DNA from: Caldithrix sp.
GTDB taxonomy: Bacteria; Zhuqueibacterota; Zhuqueibacteria; Thermofontimicrobiales; Sulfurfontimicrobiaceae
Direction of reading: 5' to 3'
Length of the DNA stretch: 64,000 nucleotides
NCBI GenBank assembly: GCA_020722815.1
Contig: DYKB01000001.1
Location: forward strand, 186,001 to 250,000
Part shown: positions 18,674-28,790 of the stretch, in pieces
Layout: every line of letters starts with the position of its first letter
How positions within the stretch are numbered: position 1 is the stretch's first letter
Notes under the pieces: model-generated
Told to the model about the DNA's origin: nothing
What the model saw: the letters and a program-made list of their open reading frames with translations, nothing else
Database searches by the model: none
Made by a program: the position numbers and the translations under genes

Positions 18674-20485
18674 ATGAAGCACAAATTAATAATACGAAGT
18701 CAATCAGGACAGCAGGAACTGGAGATCCTTGATGGGACTACCATTATGAAAGCCATCGAAAAGGTGGGCATTTCTATTCAGACACCATGTGGCGGAAACG
18801 GTATTTGTGGAAAATGTCAGGTTCGTTTGATCTCTGGAAAAGTTGATCCAGATTTAGTAGAGGATGGTTTTGTTCTGGCCTGTCAGACTAAAATTACGGC
18901 CGATCTCATTATTGAAATACCGGAAAAAAATATTCAGCATAAATTGAAGATTTTAGAACGGGGTATTCAGCGGTCTATTCAAATAAGCCCTGTAATTAAA
19001 AAGTTATATCTTGAGTTACCTCCTCCATCGCTTGAGGATCAACGAGCGGATCTTGAGCGGATAATGGAGGCTTTTCAGACGGTTCATGGTTCGGAAATTA
19101 CCTTTTCAAATGAAATTTTATCCACAATTCCGGCAGCCATTCGCGCTTTCGATTTTAAAGTTACCGTTGTGATGCATCATCAGCAGGTGATTGCTATCGA
19201 GCCGGATGATACTCGCTCGTTCCTCTATGGTATCGCCGTTGATATTGGAACAACGACCGTCGCTGGCCTGCTGGTTGATTTGACAGATGGTGAGATTCTC
19301 GCATCGGCTTCCAGAACCAATCCACAAATCGTTCATGGCGATGATGTGGTCAGTCGGATCGATTTTGCAGAAAAATCAGAGGGATTGGAAAAATTAAGTA
19401 CCGAGATCCGGGAATGTCTGAATTCAATAATTCAGGAAGTGTGTTCAAAAGCCCAGGTTAACTCGCTGAACATTTATGAGATAACTATTGCCGGCAATAC
19501 AACGATGACGCATCTTTTTCATGCGGTTCCTCCTGGAAATATCGCCCGGGCCCCCTATGTACCCGTTTTTTCCCAGGCAATCCTTCGAAATGCCGGCCAG
19601 CTTAATTTATCGATCAATCCACAGGGATTGGTTTATACCCTGCCCAATATTGCCGGATTTGTGGGGGCGGATACTTCTGCTGCGATTCTGGCTGCCGGGA
19701 TGCATGTTAACGAAAAAGTCGTACTGCTTATTGATATTGGAACAAATGGAGAAATTGCGCTGGGAAATAAGGATAAGATACTTGTTTGTTCCACCGCTGC
19801 CGGCCCGGCATTTGAAGGTGCACGATTATCTTTTGGCATGCGAGCAATGAAAGGGGCAATTGAAAGGGTTGAGATTAATGAAAAACTGAATTTAAGTACT
19901 ATCGGTAATCAAAAACCGACGGGTATTTGTGGAAGTGGCGTTATTGATTTGTTGGCTGAGTTATCGAAGGTGGGTGTAATTGATGAAACGGGTCAACTGG
20001 TTTTGCCAACCGATTCGGCGATAATAATCTCTGATGATATTAAAAATAGAATTCAGGCTGGTGATAAAGGAAACATTTTTGTTCTATCAGATAATTCTGT
20101 TTCTCAAAAAATTTATTTAAGTCAACGTGATATTCGGGAAATTCAATTGGCCAAAGCGGCGATATGGGCTGGCTTTAATGTTCTGTTATTACTCTATCCA
20201 TTGGAATTAGCGAAACTGGACACTGTTTTGTTAGCCGGTGCCTTTGGAAATTATATTCGCCGGCAACAAGCGCGCCGAATCGGACTCCTCCCCAACTTGC
20301 CTGACGAGAATATTCATTTTATCGGGAATGCAGCCATTGAAGGTGCTTTGCGTGTTCTTCTTTCAGCGGATGAGCGTTTGACGCTGGAAAAAATTGTTCA
20401 GCAAATTCAGTATGTTGAATTATCAGGAAGGTTGGATTTTCAGGAGAATTATGTAAGTGGAATGATGTTTGAAAAAATCGATTAA
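18674..20485 (+). CDS. RACo-like protein: 2Fe-2S ferredoxin domain plus ASKHA ATPase domain
   Basis: ATG at 18674 has an AGGAA site eight bases upstream; a TTG two codons earlier is less likely. The N-terminus is a plant-type [2Fe-2S] ferredoxin domain with C39, C45, C48 and C70 ('TPCGGNGICGKC'). The large C-terminal part is an acetate/sugar kinase-Hsp70-actin (ASKHA) ATPase of the DUF4445 type, with phosphate-loop motifs 'AVDIGTTTVAG', 'IAGNTTMTHL' and 'LIDIGTNGEIAL' and the late 'LAGAFGNYI'. Characterised relatives (RACo, RamA) use ATP to reductively reactivate corrinoid proteins. No corrinoid protein or methyltransferase is in this window, so the client is unknown. Confidence 0.87.
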   Translation: MKHKLIIRSQSGQQELEILDGTTIMKAIEKVGISIQTPCGGNGICGKCQVRLISGKVDPDLVEDGFVLACQTKITADLIIEIPEKNIQHKLKILERGIQRSIQISPVIKKLYLELPPPSLEDQRADLERIMEAFQTVHGSEITFSNEILSTIPAAIRAFDFKVTVVMHHQQVIAIEPDDTRSFLYGIAVDIGTTTVAGLLVDLTDGEILASASRTNPQIVHGDDVVSRIDFAEKSEGLEKLSTEIRECLNSIIQEVCSKAQVNSLNIYEITIAGNTTMTHLFHAVPPGNIARAPYVPVFSQAILRNAGQLNLSINPQGLVYTLPNIAGFVGADTSAAILAAGMHVNEKVVLLIDIGTNGEIALGNKDKILVCSTAAGPAFEGARLSFGMRAMKGAIERVEINEKLNLSTIGNQKPTGICGSGVIDLLAELSKVGVIDETGQLVLPTDSAIIISDDIKNRIQAGDKGNIFVLSDNSVSQKIYLSQRDIREIQLAKAAIWAGFNVLLLLYPLELAKLDTVLLAGAFGNYIRRQQARRIGLLPNLPDENIHFIGNAAIEGALRVLLSADERLTLEKIVQQIQYVELSGRLDFQENYVSGMMFEKID

Positions 20486-20617
20486 ATTTCATGTTACGGA
20501 AAAAAAACTTGCTTGATGGTGCATAATTACTTATATTTGTCAGGTGTTTTAAAACAGGTTAAGATGATTAAAAAAAATTAATGATCAATAAATATTCATA
20601 ACTTTAGGGAGTATTCA

Positions 20618-21187
20618 ATGGAAAATGAATTCGAAAAGCTTTTAGGGCATCAGGAGATAAACAAGCAATTTATCGAAAAGCGAACCATTTTTTTATGGGG
20701 CGAAGTGAATGATAAATCTTCTGAAGACATAGTAAAAAAATTATTATATTTCGATAGCGTTAAAACTGAAGATATTCGACTTTTTATCAATTCACCAGGG
20801 GGATCAGTTACGGCTGGTATGGCAATTTATGATGCCATGCAAAATATCAATAGTCAGGTTTCGACTATTTGTATGGGACTGGCCGCGAGTATGGGAGCGT
20901 TGTTACTGGCGGCTGGTGCTCATGGAAAGCGATTTTCCTGGCCACATGGTCGTATCTTAATACACCAACCGATGATTGCCGGTGAAATTATTGCACCGGC
21001 GAGTGATATAAAAATTCACGCCGAAGAAATGCTGAAAACCCGCGATGTCCTGAATAAGATTCTGGCGCAGCATACAGGTCAATCACTTGAAAAAATTGAA
21101 AAAGATACGGATCGTGACTTTTTTATGAGTGCTGAAGAAGCTATTAAATATGGTATGATTGATAATGTGATTAATAAATTAGGATAA
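20618..21187 (+). CDS. clpP: ATP-dependent Clp protease proteolytic subunit
   Basis: A 189-residue protein of usual ClpP length. Ser91 lies in 'MGLAASMGA', His116 in 'RILIHQP' and the catalytic Asp in 'KDTDRDFF'. The oxyanion strand '[17 protein letters not shown]' is typical. ClpP forms a barrel that degrades proteins delivered by ClpX or ClpA ATPases. Neither clpX nor tig is adjacent, unlike the common tig-clpP-clpX order. An AGGGAG site precedes the ATG and a terminator follows, so it is transcribed alone. Confidence 0.93.
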   Translation: MENEFEKLLGHQEINKQFIEKRTIFLWGEVNDKSSEDIVKKLLYFDSVKTEDIRLFINSPGGSVTAGMAIYDAMQNINSQVSTICMGLAASMGALLLAAGAHGKRFSWPHGRILIHQPMIAGEIIAPASDIKIHAEEMLKTRDVLNKILAQHTGQSLEKIEKDTDRDFFMSAEEAIKYGMIDNVINKLG

Positions 21188-21200
21188 TGGGAAAAATATT

Positions 21201-21232
21201 TTGGACACTCATTTCTGGGTGTCCAATTTTTT
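21201..21232 (+). terminator. intrinsic terminator after clpP
   Basis: TTGGACAC (21201-21208) pairs with GTGTCCAA (21219-21226), followed by six T residues. Confidence 0.9.
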
Positions 21233-21375
21233 CTTCATTTTCACCGTCAGCATCAATTTTTCTTAAAACCAAACTCTTCTGTCTTTAATGCTTTTTAAAC
21301 GGCTTTTTGAAATGGCAATGTAACAACTTGTGAAAAATCATACCTTATTGAATCTTCCTGTTTGGTTTTTCAATT

Positions 21376-22395
21376 TTATAAATTATCATTCTGAAAAGAA
21401 TTGATAAACTTTAATATTAAATTTTTCGTTGCCTCAACGCCATTTTGGTGCGTCCGTTCCACCCCATGCGAGCTGCTAATACCCGGACCAATGAGGGCTA
21501 TCCGCAGATCTAGTCCGGCGCGAAGTGCCTGCGAACCATCACTACTATAATAAGGAAAGACATCCACGACATAAGGAATTTTATTTTTTTGAGCGAGCAC
21601 GGTCAATTTTTGTCGCATCTCATAATTATACGGCCCCATATTATCTTTGGCACAAATTGAAACCGCGGTTTCCGTACCTTCAACGCCTTCGCCAACCACC
21701 CCCATATCCGTTACCAACATTTCCTTGACCGATATCGGAATACCGGCGTTTGCCCCATGTCCAACTTCCTCAAAAACTGAAAAAAGAAATCCTACTTTTT
21801 TCACTTTGATTTCATCATAATGATTCATTAAAATATCATACAGAATTCCGGCACAGGCTTTATCGTCTAAAAATCGTGATTTGATAAATCCAGTTTCCGT
21901 ATATTCAAAGCGGGGATCGAAAAAAATAAAATCACCAATGCTGATACCAGCTTGTTGTGTCTCGATTTTTGAACAGGTAATGATGTCGATCCGAATGTGC
22001 ATATTTTCCATTGTCCGCTCAGTTTCCGCAACCTTACTGTTGGCGTGTGCAGCCGGATTATTGAGTAGAAATGTCCCGCGAATTGTTTTATCCGATTGTG
22101 TTAAGATGGTCACATATTCTCCCTCAAAACTGGTGGGTGGCCATCCGCCGACTTGCGTAATTTCCAGCGTACCATCCTCATGAATATATTTCACCATTCC
22201 ACCCAGCGTATCAACATGCGCGGTGATTAGCAATTCTGGATTCTCTGTCGTGGAAATTAATAATGCCCCTTTGTTGGTTCGACTTATAAAATATGGATGC
22301 CGTCGAACTTTTGCTTCCAGATAATTGACGATTTTTTGGGTATATCCACTGGGGGATGGAATATTTACCAGTTCCTCAATGTATTGTTTTGACAT
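21376..22395 (-). CDS. M42 family metallo-aminopeptidase
   Basis: A 339-residue cytoplasmic peptidase of the M42 (glutamyl aminopeptidase/deblocking aminopeptidase) family. Two-metal site residues are visible: His and Asp in 'ITAHVDTLGGM', Asp in 'SRFLDDKACAG', the Glu pair in 'FSVFEEVGHGAN', and a late His in 'SSHGVERTHQNG'. Family members form tetrahedral dodecamers that trim N-terminal residues from peptides. They are sometimes annotated as cellulases (FrvX), which is misleading. It converges with clpP. Confidence 0.92.
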   Translation of the reverse strand: MSKQYIEELVNIPSPSGYTQKIVNYLEAKVRRHPYFISRTNKGALLISTTENPELLITAHVDTLGGMVKYIHEDGTLEITQVGGWPPTSFEGEYVTILTQSDKTIRGTFLLNNPAAHANSKVAETERTMENMHIRIDIITCSKIETQQAGISIGDFIFFDPRFEYTETGFIKSRFLDDKACAGILYDILMNHYDEIKVKKVGFLFSVFEEVGHGANAGIPISVKEMLVTDMGVVGEGVEGTETAVSICAKDNMGPYNYEMRQKLTVLAQKNKIPYVVDVFPYYSSDGSQALRAGLDLRIALIGPGISSSHGVERTHQNGVEATKNLILKFINSFQNDNL

Positions 22396-22634
22396 GTCCG
22401 GACTCCTGTTTTTTGTTCACGATTTTTATTTGAATAACCTGCTAAAGGAAAATAAATAAATGGCATTTAAAAAATGGTCGATGTTACGAATAGGGTATAT
22501 TTTTTGCATTTGTTGAATTGGCGAATTTTGTCTTTAAAGTCAATATGGAAAGTAAACCTTTCATGATTTGAAATATGAATAATTCATCACCACGGATCAT
22601 CATGAAGTGGATGAAAATAATTAAGAACTCATAA

Positions 22635-23855
22635 ATGTTCGATCAAGATAATCTGTTACTAAAAGATACAGCAAAGTTGCCTGATTTTCCAGTGAAAAAT
22701 GAGAAATTCCGAATTAATTTAATTCAAGCAACTGAAGAATTTGAGGCATTAAAAGTAAATTGGGAAAAATTGTTTGAATTGGCGAGTCCAAAATCAATTT
22801 TCCTGACCTGGGAATGGCTTTTTACCTGGTGGTGTCATTTCGGAACAGGGAATAAACTGCTTTTAATAACCGTCTGGAATTTACAAAATCAGTTGGTTGG
22901 GGTGGCGCCTTTTTATTATCGAATAAAAGGTTGTTTATTGCCTGACAAATCCATTCATTTCCTTGGAAACAATGCCGTTGCCAGCGATTTTTTGGATTTT
23001 TTAATTGTGGCTGATAATCGTCAGGAGATTTTTGGACAAATTACGCAATATCTCGAAAAACTGGAGTGGGATTATCTCGAATTAAATGATTTAGCAACAA
23101 ATTCTGAGACATTAATTTGGCTTAATGAATGGTGTCAACAAAAAAAATATCGTTTTTTTAAAATCCATGATGAATTTTGTCCTTATATTTCGCTTACCCA
23201 AAGTTATGAAGATTATCTGGCTGGCCTGGGGAAACGTACCCGCCGAAATATTCGAAATTTCGAACGACGGCTCGAAAAAGATTTTCAGGTAAAGTTTAAT
23301 TTATGGCAGCAAAATTCCTTACCCGATAATTTAATAGAAGCGACGGTCCAGTTGCATGAATTAAGGCAGAAAAATAAAGGACAATATTCACCCTTTTTAG
23401 AAACGGACATTCAGTCCTTTCATCGGGATTTGGTAGCCCGTTTGGTTCAAAAAAGGGCAATTGTTTTTAATTTTTTGACTTGTGGCGAAAAAATAATTGG
23501 AATTTTATATCTCTTTGATGACAGGGAAAATTTTTATCTGTATCAGGGAGGGTATGATCCGCAATTTATTCCATCGAGTTTGAATATTACGCAGGTGATG
23601 ATTGCGCAAACAATCAAATTTGCCATTGAAAATGGACGCCATAGTTATCAATTATTACGCGGCCAGAATGATTTAAAGAAAAGTTTTTCCACACAATTTT
23701 TAATAAATTCGACTATTCTGATGAGTCGAACGGCTTCCGGTCGATTGGAAATATTAAAAAGGTCGTGCCGGAAAAAATGTAAGGCGATAATGAAGTTCAT
23801 CATCCCATCATCCTATCGGGAGCGACTAAAGTTACTTTATTTAAAAAATAAATAA
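22635..23855 (+). CDS. CelD/BcsL-type GNAT acyltransferase
   Basis: A 406-residue protein of the FemAB-like/CelD acyltransferase type (Acetyltransf_6). The N-terminal half has 'SPKSIFLTWEWLFTWWCHFG' and 'VGVAPFYYR'; the C-terminal half has 'GKRTRRNIRNFERRLEK' and 'LYQGGYDPQFIPSSLN', both characteristic. It is cytoplasmic. Such proteins occur in polysaccharide loci, where they probably acylate sugar precursors, but the substrate is not known. It is the first gene of a plus-strand run that continues to 31011. Confidence 0.82.
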   Translation: MFDQDNLLLKDTAKLPDFPVKNEKFRINLIQATEEFEALKVNWEKLFELASPKSIFLTWEWLFTWWCHFGTGNKLLLITVWNLQNQLVGVAPFYYRIKGCLLPDKSIHFLGNNAVASDFLDFLIVADNRQEIFGQITQYLEKLEWDYLELNDLATNSETLIWLNEWCQQKKYRFFKIHDEFCPYISLTQSYEDYLAGLGKRTRRNIRNFERRLEKDFQVKFNLWQQNSLPDNLIEATVQLHELRQKNKGQYSPFLETDIQSFHRDLVARLVQKRAIVFNFLTCGEKIIGILYLFDDRENFYLYQGGYDPQFIPSSLNITQVMIAQTIKFAIENGRHSYQLLRGQNDLKKSFSTQFLINSTILMSRTASGRLEILKRSCRKKCKAIMKFIIPSSYRERLKLLYLKNK

Positions 23856-23864
23856 TTATACAAC

Positions 23865-24497
23865 ATGAAAATTATTCGGAAAATTAAATATAAATCGAAA
23901 TATTGGGGTAAAACAAAGTTTATTCAATTGGCGGCGATTCGTTTTTTACAGAAAATAATTTATTGGGAGTGGTTGTTTTTTTATATAAAAGATATTTCCA
24001 ATGTGCAAAATGTAACTCAAATTTCAAGTGTACCCATTAATTTTCGGAAAGCGGAAGCTGCTGATATTCTATCAATTGATCAGATGCAATTTCCATTAAA
24101 TGAGAATGCATTGAAGGAGCTAAAAGATGGTTGTGAGTGCATCGTTGGTTTATGGCAGCAGCAAATTGTCTATTTTGCATGGATAAATTATCGCCAGATA
24201 TTCGAACGCACGGTCATGAATTTTAAATTATCCCCAAACCAGGCGTATGTTTATCGCGTTTTTACGCTACCAGCATTTCGTGGCTTTGGAATTGCCAGGA
24301 GTGGCTATCAATTTTTATTTGACTACCTGAGTAGAAAAGGCAAAACAGCGTGTATCGTCGCCGTGAACCTTGAAAATCGACCTTCAATCCACTCGATTGT
24401 TAAAAGTGGATTTGAGAGGTTTGGTCACTTGATTTATTATAAAACAGGAAACAAGTCGAAAATTTTTTACACGAACTTATCGAAAATTTTCAAATGA
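23865..24497 (+). CDS. GNAT-family N-acetyltransferase
   Basis: A 210-residue protein. The acetyl-CoA-binding region reads 'VYRVFTLPAFRGFGIARSG', a match to the GNAT motif A pattern (Q/R-x-x-G-x-G/A), followed by 'ENRPSIHSIVKSGFERFG', typical of GNAT C-termini. The first 60 residues are basic. It starts nine bases after the preceding acyltransferase and its stop overlaps the next start, so the three are co-translated. The substrate is presumably a sugar nucleotide or lipid-linked sugar. Confidence 0.8.
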   Translation: MKIIRKIKYKSKYWGKTKFIQLAAIRFLQKIIYWEWLFFYIKDISNVQNVTQISSVPINFRKAEAADILSIDQMQFPLNENALKELKDGCECIVGLWQQQIVYFAWINYRQIFERTVMNFKLSPNQAYVYRVFTLPAFRGFGIARSGYQFLFDYLSRKGKTACIVAVNLENRPSIHSIVKSGFERFGHLIYYKTGNKSKIFYTNLSKIFK

Positions 24498-25441
24498 ATT
24501 GGAAAAAATGGTTAAAAATTTTTATATGTGGATTTTTATATTATAGTAAAATTGTGGCACTGTTCAGGCACTTTTATTTAAAAAACCAGGGTGCTATTTT
24601 AGCGTATCATCAAATATCAGGGGAACAATTGGAAAAGCATATTGACTATTTGAAAAAATTTTACAACCTGATATCCTATCAAAAATTTATTGACCATTTA
24701 TCACAAAATAATCTCCCCCCCCATTCGGTGTGTCTGACTTTTGATGATGGGTACCGAACCGTTTTTACCGAGAATTTACCAATTTTATTAAAAAATAAAA
24801 TTTCTGCCATTGTATTTTTAGTTGTTGATTTGTTAAATGGTGTTCCTGGTGCCTGGTGGGAGGAACTTCGATTTGCGATCATTTCAACTCAAAAGCCAAA
24901 AATTGTATTTAATCAAAAAGAGTATTATTTAAAAAATCAGACACAACGCGAAAATGTGTATCAGAAGCTGTTAAAACAGTTAAAATCACTTCCGCAACAG
25001 GAAAAAATGACCGAATTAGACGCGTTGCTAAATCAGTTGGAAGTTCATCGCGGGCGATCCAGCGCAATTTTTATGAATGTCAACGAAGCCAAACAATTTA
25101 TTGAAAATGGGATGGAGGCCGGTTCGCATACGATTTCGCACCCGATTTTAAGTGAGATAGGGACAAAAGATTGTGTGACTGAAATTAAAGTTTCCAGAGA
25201 AAAGCTCAATCAGATATTGAATTATCAAATCAGGCATTTCAGCTATCCGAACGGGGCAGTACATGATTTTAGTCCTGAGAGTGTTGAAATTGTCCGGCAA
25301 GCGGGATATCAATCGGCGGTGACTCTAATGCCGGGTAAAAATAGTAGTGAAAGGGATTTACTGCAATTAAGAAGAATTGAAGTTGGTGACGAGAATGGCG
25401 TTTCAGTATTGGCGACGAAACTGGCCGGTTTATTTTGGTAA
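24494..25441 (+). CDS. polysaccharide deacetylase (NodB/CE4 family)
   Basis: A 315-residue protein whose ATG overlaps the preceding stop in an ATGA junction, so it is translationally coupled. CE4 motifs are present: 'CLTFDDGY' (base and metal Asp), 'EAGSHTISHP' (H-x3-H metal ligands) and 'FSYPNGA'. The N-terminal hydrophobic stretch 'KIFICGFLYYSKIVALF' may anchor it in the membrane. Expected activity is removal of N-acetyl groups from a polysaccharide or its precursor. The pairing with two acetyltransferases suggests the locus adjusts acetylation of its glycan. Confidence 0.88.
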   Translation: MNWKKWLKIFICGFLYYSKIVALFRHFYLKNQGAILAYHQISGEQLEKHIDYLKKFYNLISYQKFIDHLSQNNLPPHSVCLTFDDGYRTVFTENLPILLKNKISAIVFLVVDLLNGVPGAWWEELRFAIISTQKPKIVFNQKEYYLKNQTQRENVYQKLLKQLKSLPQQEKMTELDALLNQLEVHRGRSSAIFMNVNEAKQFIENGMEAGSHTISHPILSEIGTKDCVTEIKVSREKLNQILNYQIRHFSYPNGAVHDFSPESVEIVRQAGYQSAVTLMPGKNSSERDLLQLRRIEVGDENGVSVLATKLAGLFW

Positions 25442-25465
25442 TCCTGAAGAGGTTTTGTAAAGGTA

Positions 25466-27358
25466 ATGGTTAAAGATTGCTTAAAAAATTATACATTTTA
25501 TTTACTCGTTCTGTTAATATTAGCGTTTGTAATACGCGTAGTCTATTTACAGAGCGATACTCCCTTGTGGCACATGTACACCGATGAAGGGTGGAAAACG
25601 CTGGATGCCCGAACTTTCATCCTGACAGGAAACTGGAACCTCGCGCCCAATACATCGCCGTATTATTTGTTTCTATTTCCAATTTTCACAATTGTAGAGG
25701 TCGTGTCTTTTTTGCTTTTTGATATTGGCTATATACAGGCGCGGATTTTTCCAATTTTTTGTGGTTTATTAACAATTTTAATAAGTTATAAAACGGTAAA
25801 AATTCATCTAAAAGGCTACTGGGGGCTTTTGGCAGCGTTCTTTTTAAGTTTTAACTACTTTTTTGTGATGTTTAACCGATCCGCATTGGTAGAAAGCCCG
25901 GTTATTTGTTTGATGATTTTATCACTTTATTTTTTTGTGGCAGATGGAAAAAGAGCCGTAAAGTGGTTCTGGTCCGGTTTTATTTTCTTTTTGGCGTTGA
26001 TTACTAAATTGTATGCCATCATCATATTTTTCGGTTTCATTTTCAGTTTCCTGTTTTTGTCCAAAACAAATCGTTTGCGAGAAAATTCTCGGTTTTCACC
26101 GGTGTTTTCCTGGTTTTTAGGACTTGGAACTGCACTTGTTAGCTGGATTTCACTATGGATCCTCATTTTCGATTGGCAGACTTTTTCTGAAGTCGTGACT
26201 TTAAATACGAATTTATTTATGGGTGCGTTCAATATAAAATTGCAAGGCGGAAATTATGATTCCTCATTACGATTTACAGAGCTAATTTTCAATTATGATT
26301 CAATTTCTGTTTTCTGGATCTGGTTGTTTTTACGATTCAGCGCCCGCCTTTCTCAAATACACCAACTATTTGTGAATACGCCGATTATTAGTCTGCTAAC
26401 CGGATTTTATTTTGTCTGGTTAATTCAAACACCGCGTCGGCTGGCGCAAATAAGTGTATTGGAGTTCTTTGCTATTTGCTGGGTAATAATGGGCATACTT
26501 ATGGTTGGGCTGGCGCAATTTTCCAGTTTTCATTATACCATAATTCTGGTGCCGGCTTTTGTGATACTATCGGTCGCTTTTGTCAAAAATATGAGCTTCC
26601 CCCTGTTTTCGCCTGATTTATTATCGCGATTTGGGGGCATTATCATCATCTTTTTTATGCTGCAACAGATATTCTATTCGATTTTTCTGTCATTTGAGAA
26701 AAAATGGCTTGGTTCATTACCGCTTCAAAAGTGGACGCAATACTTTAAACTGGATTTTTTAATAAAAAATTATTTTGCGAATGGAATTTTACCCGTTTGG
26801 CATAATCTTACCTTTTCAGAGATGTATGATTTTATTCAACCAATGATCATCGTTTTAAGTGCCTTTTTTGCTATATGGATGATGAGCTATTGTTTCGCTT
26901 TTCTGAGAGTACAATTTTTTTCAGGTTTCACTTCGAACGTGTTGGTTAAAATTTCCAGAAAACAAATTATACTGGTGATAATCGGCGTGTTCCTTTTTTA
27001 TAATGGAATTCGGTTTTATGATTTTTTCAAATCTATAAAATATACCCAGATTGAAGTTTCTCAGGATATTGCCCGCTTAATGCCAGAAGAAGGGAGTTTG
27101 ACCGGGGGGGAATTTTTGTTGTTTAATAAAAAAATAAAAATATTCCATCATCATCTTGATCCATTACTATATCGAAATGAAATTACACATATTTTACAAA
27201 ACATATATCATCCATTTTATGGAAAATTATCACTGACGCAATTCTGGAAAAATTTTCCCAATGCGCGTTTAATTAAACAATATCAGATTGAACATTATTT
27301 ATATAACTTATATCAAATTGAGTATACACAAAATAATGCAATCACAAAAACAAAATAA
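25466..27358 (+). CDS. GT39-like integral membrane glycosyltransferase
   Basis: A 630-residue polytopic membrane protein (about 11-13 helices) with the topology of the ArnT/PMT class. The first extracytoplasmic loop has the acidic motif 'MYTDEGWKTLDAR' directly after helix 1, where family members carry catalytic Asp/Glu. Such enzymes move a sugar from a polyprenyl-phosphate donor to a glycan, lipid or protein outside the inner membrane. The acceptor is unknown. It follows the deacetylase by 24 bp and its 3' end overlaps the next gene. Confidence 0.8.
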   Translation: MVKDCLKNYTFYLLVLLILAFVIRVVYLQSDTPLWHMYTDEGWKTLDARTFILTGNWNLAPNTSPYYLFLFPIFTIVEVVSFLLFDIGYIQARIFPIFCGLLTILISYKTVKIHLKGYWGLLAAFFLSFNYFFVMFNRSALVESPVICLMILSLYFFVADGKRAVKWFWSGFIFFLALITKLYAIIIFFGFIFSFLFLSKTNRLRENSRFSPVFSWFLGLGTALVSWISLWILIFDWQTFSEVVTLNTNLFMGAFNIKLQGGNYDSSLRFTELIFNYDSISVFWIWLFLRFSARLSQIHQLFVNTPIISLLTGFYFVWLIQTPRRLAQISVLEFFAICWVIMGILMVGLAQFSSFHYTIILVPAFVILSVAFVKNMSFPLFSPDLLSRFGGIIIIFFMLQQIFYSIFLSFEKKWLGSLPLQKWTQYFKLDFLIKNYFANGILPVWHNLTFSEMYDFIQPMIIVLSAFFAIWMMSYCFAFLRVQFFSGFTSNVLVKISRKQIILVIIGVFLFYNGIRFYDFFKSIKYTQIEVSQDIARLMPEEGSLTGGEFLLFNKKIKIFHHHLDPLLYRNEITHILQNIYHPFYGKLSLTQFWKNFPNARLIKQYQIEHYLYNLYQIEYTQNNAITKTK

Positions 27359-28790
27359 AACGACCGGATCGCAAAAAGTCCTGCTGAGCTTGTTTTCAGG
27401 CGTGATTGTTGGTTTAATGATAATAAAGCTGCAATGGCAGGTGGTTGTTTTTATCCTGGTCGGGATTTATTGCGTGCTGGTTATTCGTAAACCGCTGTGG
27501 GGGATCCTGAGTATCCTGGTAGTTACTTCAAGTATTTTTGAAGAAGGGACATTACCGGTGATAAATATTGGAATTGGAAATTTTCATATTGTGGATCTGG
27601 TTTTGCTTTTTCTTCTTTTTTTAATCATCATTAAAATGATGTTGGGACAGATTACAACCTTAAAACATTCGCCACTTGATTGGTTCCTGGTTGCCTTCTG
27701 GCTGGCAGCCATAATTGCCCTTTTCGTGGCCGTTTTTCGCTTTGGGGTGCCGGTTAAAAATGCTTTAAGTGAATTACGGATAATTACGTTCTATATGGTG
27801 TTTTTTTTGGTTACCAATTTAGTCAGAACGAAGGAAGAATTAAAATTACTCATGAAAGGCGCGATTGGTTTGGCGTCGGCAATTGCTATTTTCATGTTGG
27901 CACAATCGATTCTTGGAGATTCTTTTTCGCTTGTTTCCGCTCGGGTGGAATCACTTTCTACCGCGGGGGTTGTTCATGAATCGGTTATCCGGGTCATTAC
28001 ACCTGGCACGAATTTAATTTTTGTAACGTTAGTCACCTCATTAAGCATTTTGATTGTATCGCGATTTAAGAAAAAACAACTATTTCTATCAATTAATATT
28101 GTTGTGTTGTTTGTTGGAATTATACTTTCATATAATCGAAATAATTGGGTTGCTATTATCCTGATGGTGATGATTCTATTTTTTATTGTTCCAACCCATA
28201 GCCGCATCAAAATTATTTTTGGAACGAGTGGAATTGTATTTATTGCGTTTCTTGTTGTTATTTGGGCGGGGATCAATAATGGCCGTTTAATGGAATATTT
28301 AAATTCAACATCGGAAAGATTTACATCACTTTTTAACGGAAACGATTTATACGAAAAAGATACACTGCTGGATCGAAAAATTGAAAATGAATATGCTTTT
28401 AAAAAAATACGAAGTCACCCCCTATTGGGAATCGGACTGGGAAATTCATACCGCCCGTTTGAAGAGTGGAATCCAAAGATTAATTTGTATATTCATAATG
28501 GCTATTGGTGGATTTTGATGAAAACCGGTTTTCTGGGATTTATTCCATTTTTACTGTTGGGCATTAATTTTCTTTTACGTGGATTTTTAATGTGGCATAA
28601 AACAGCGGATGAATTTTTACGCGGGATGGTAATCGGAAATACACTGGCCTTTTTAGCCCTGTGCATTAGCGCAACGGTCGCCCCCGTTTTTATGCAATGG
28701 CAAACCTCGCCGGTGATTGGTATGATATTGGGTTGCAATGAACTGAGCTATAAATTTAATGAAGCCGAAAATGAAAATTCTTTATTATAG
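27336..28790 (+). CDS. O-antigen ligase / polymerase-like membrane protein
   Basis: About 484 residues from ATG 27336; an ATG at 27288 lies deep in the preceding gene. The protein has about ten to twelve hydrophobic helices and a large extracytoplasmic loop with 'RSHPLLGIGLGNSYRPF' and 'YIHNGYWWILMKTGFLGFIP'. The 'HPLxGxGxGN' plus 'HNxxxxxLxxxGxxG' pattern is the hallmark of the Wzy/WaaL (O-antigen ligase) superfamily. It would polymerise or ligate lipid-linked oligosaccharides in the periplasm. Polymerase and ligase cannot be told apart by sequence. Confidence 0.85.
   Translation: MQSQKQNKTTGSQKVLLSLFSGVIVGLMIIKLQWQVVVFILVGIYCVLVIRKPLWGILSILVVTSSIFEEGTLPVINIGIGNFHIVDLVLLFLLFLIIIKMMLGQITTLKHSPLDWFLVAFWLAAIIALFVAVFRFGVPVKNALSELRIITFYMVFFLVTNLVRTKEELKLLMKGAIGLASAIAIFMLAQSILGDSFSLVSARVESLSTAGVVHESVIRVITPGTNLIFVTLVTSLSILIVSRFKKKQLFLSINIVVLFVGIILSYNRNNWVAIILMVMILFFIVPTHSRIKIIFGTSGIVFIAFLVVIWAGINNGRLMEYLNSTSERFTSLFNGNDLYEKDTLLDRKIENEYAFKKIRSHPLLGIGLGNSYRPFEEWNPKINLYIHNGYWWILMKTGFLGFIPFLLLGINFLLRGFLMWHKTADEFLRGMVIGNTLAFLALCISATVAPVFMQWQTSPVIGMILGCNELSYKFNEAENENSLL

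Noticed and set aside
20618..22395. Idea that clpP and the M42 peptidase form a proteolysis operon
   Set aside because: They are convergent and separated by a strong terminator.
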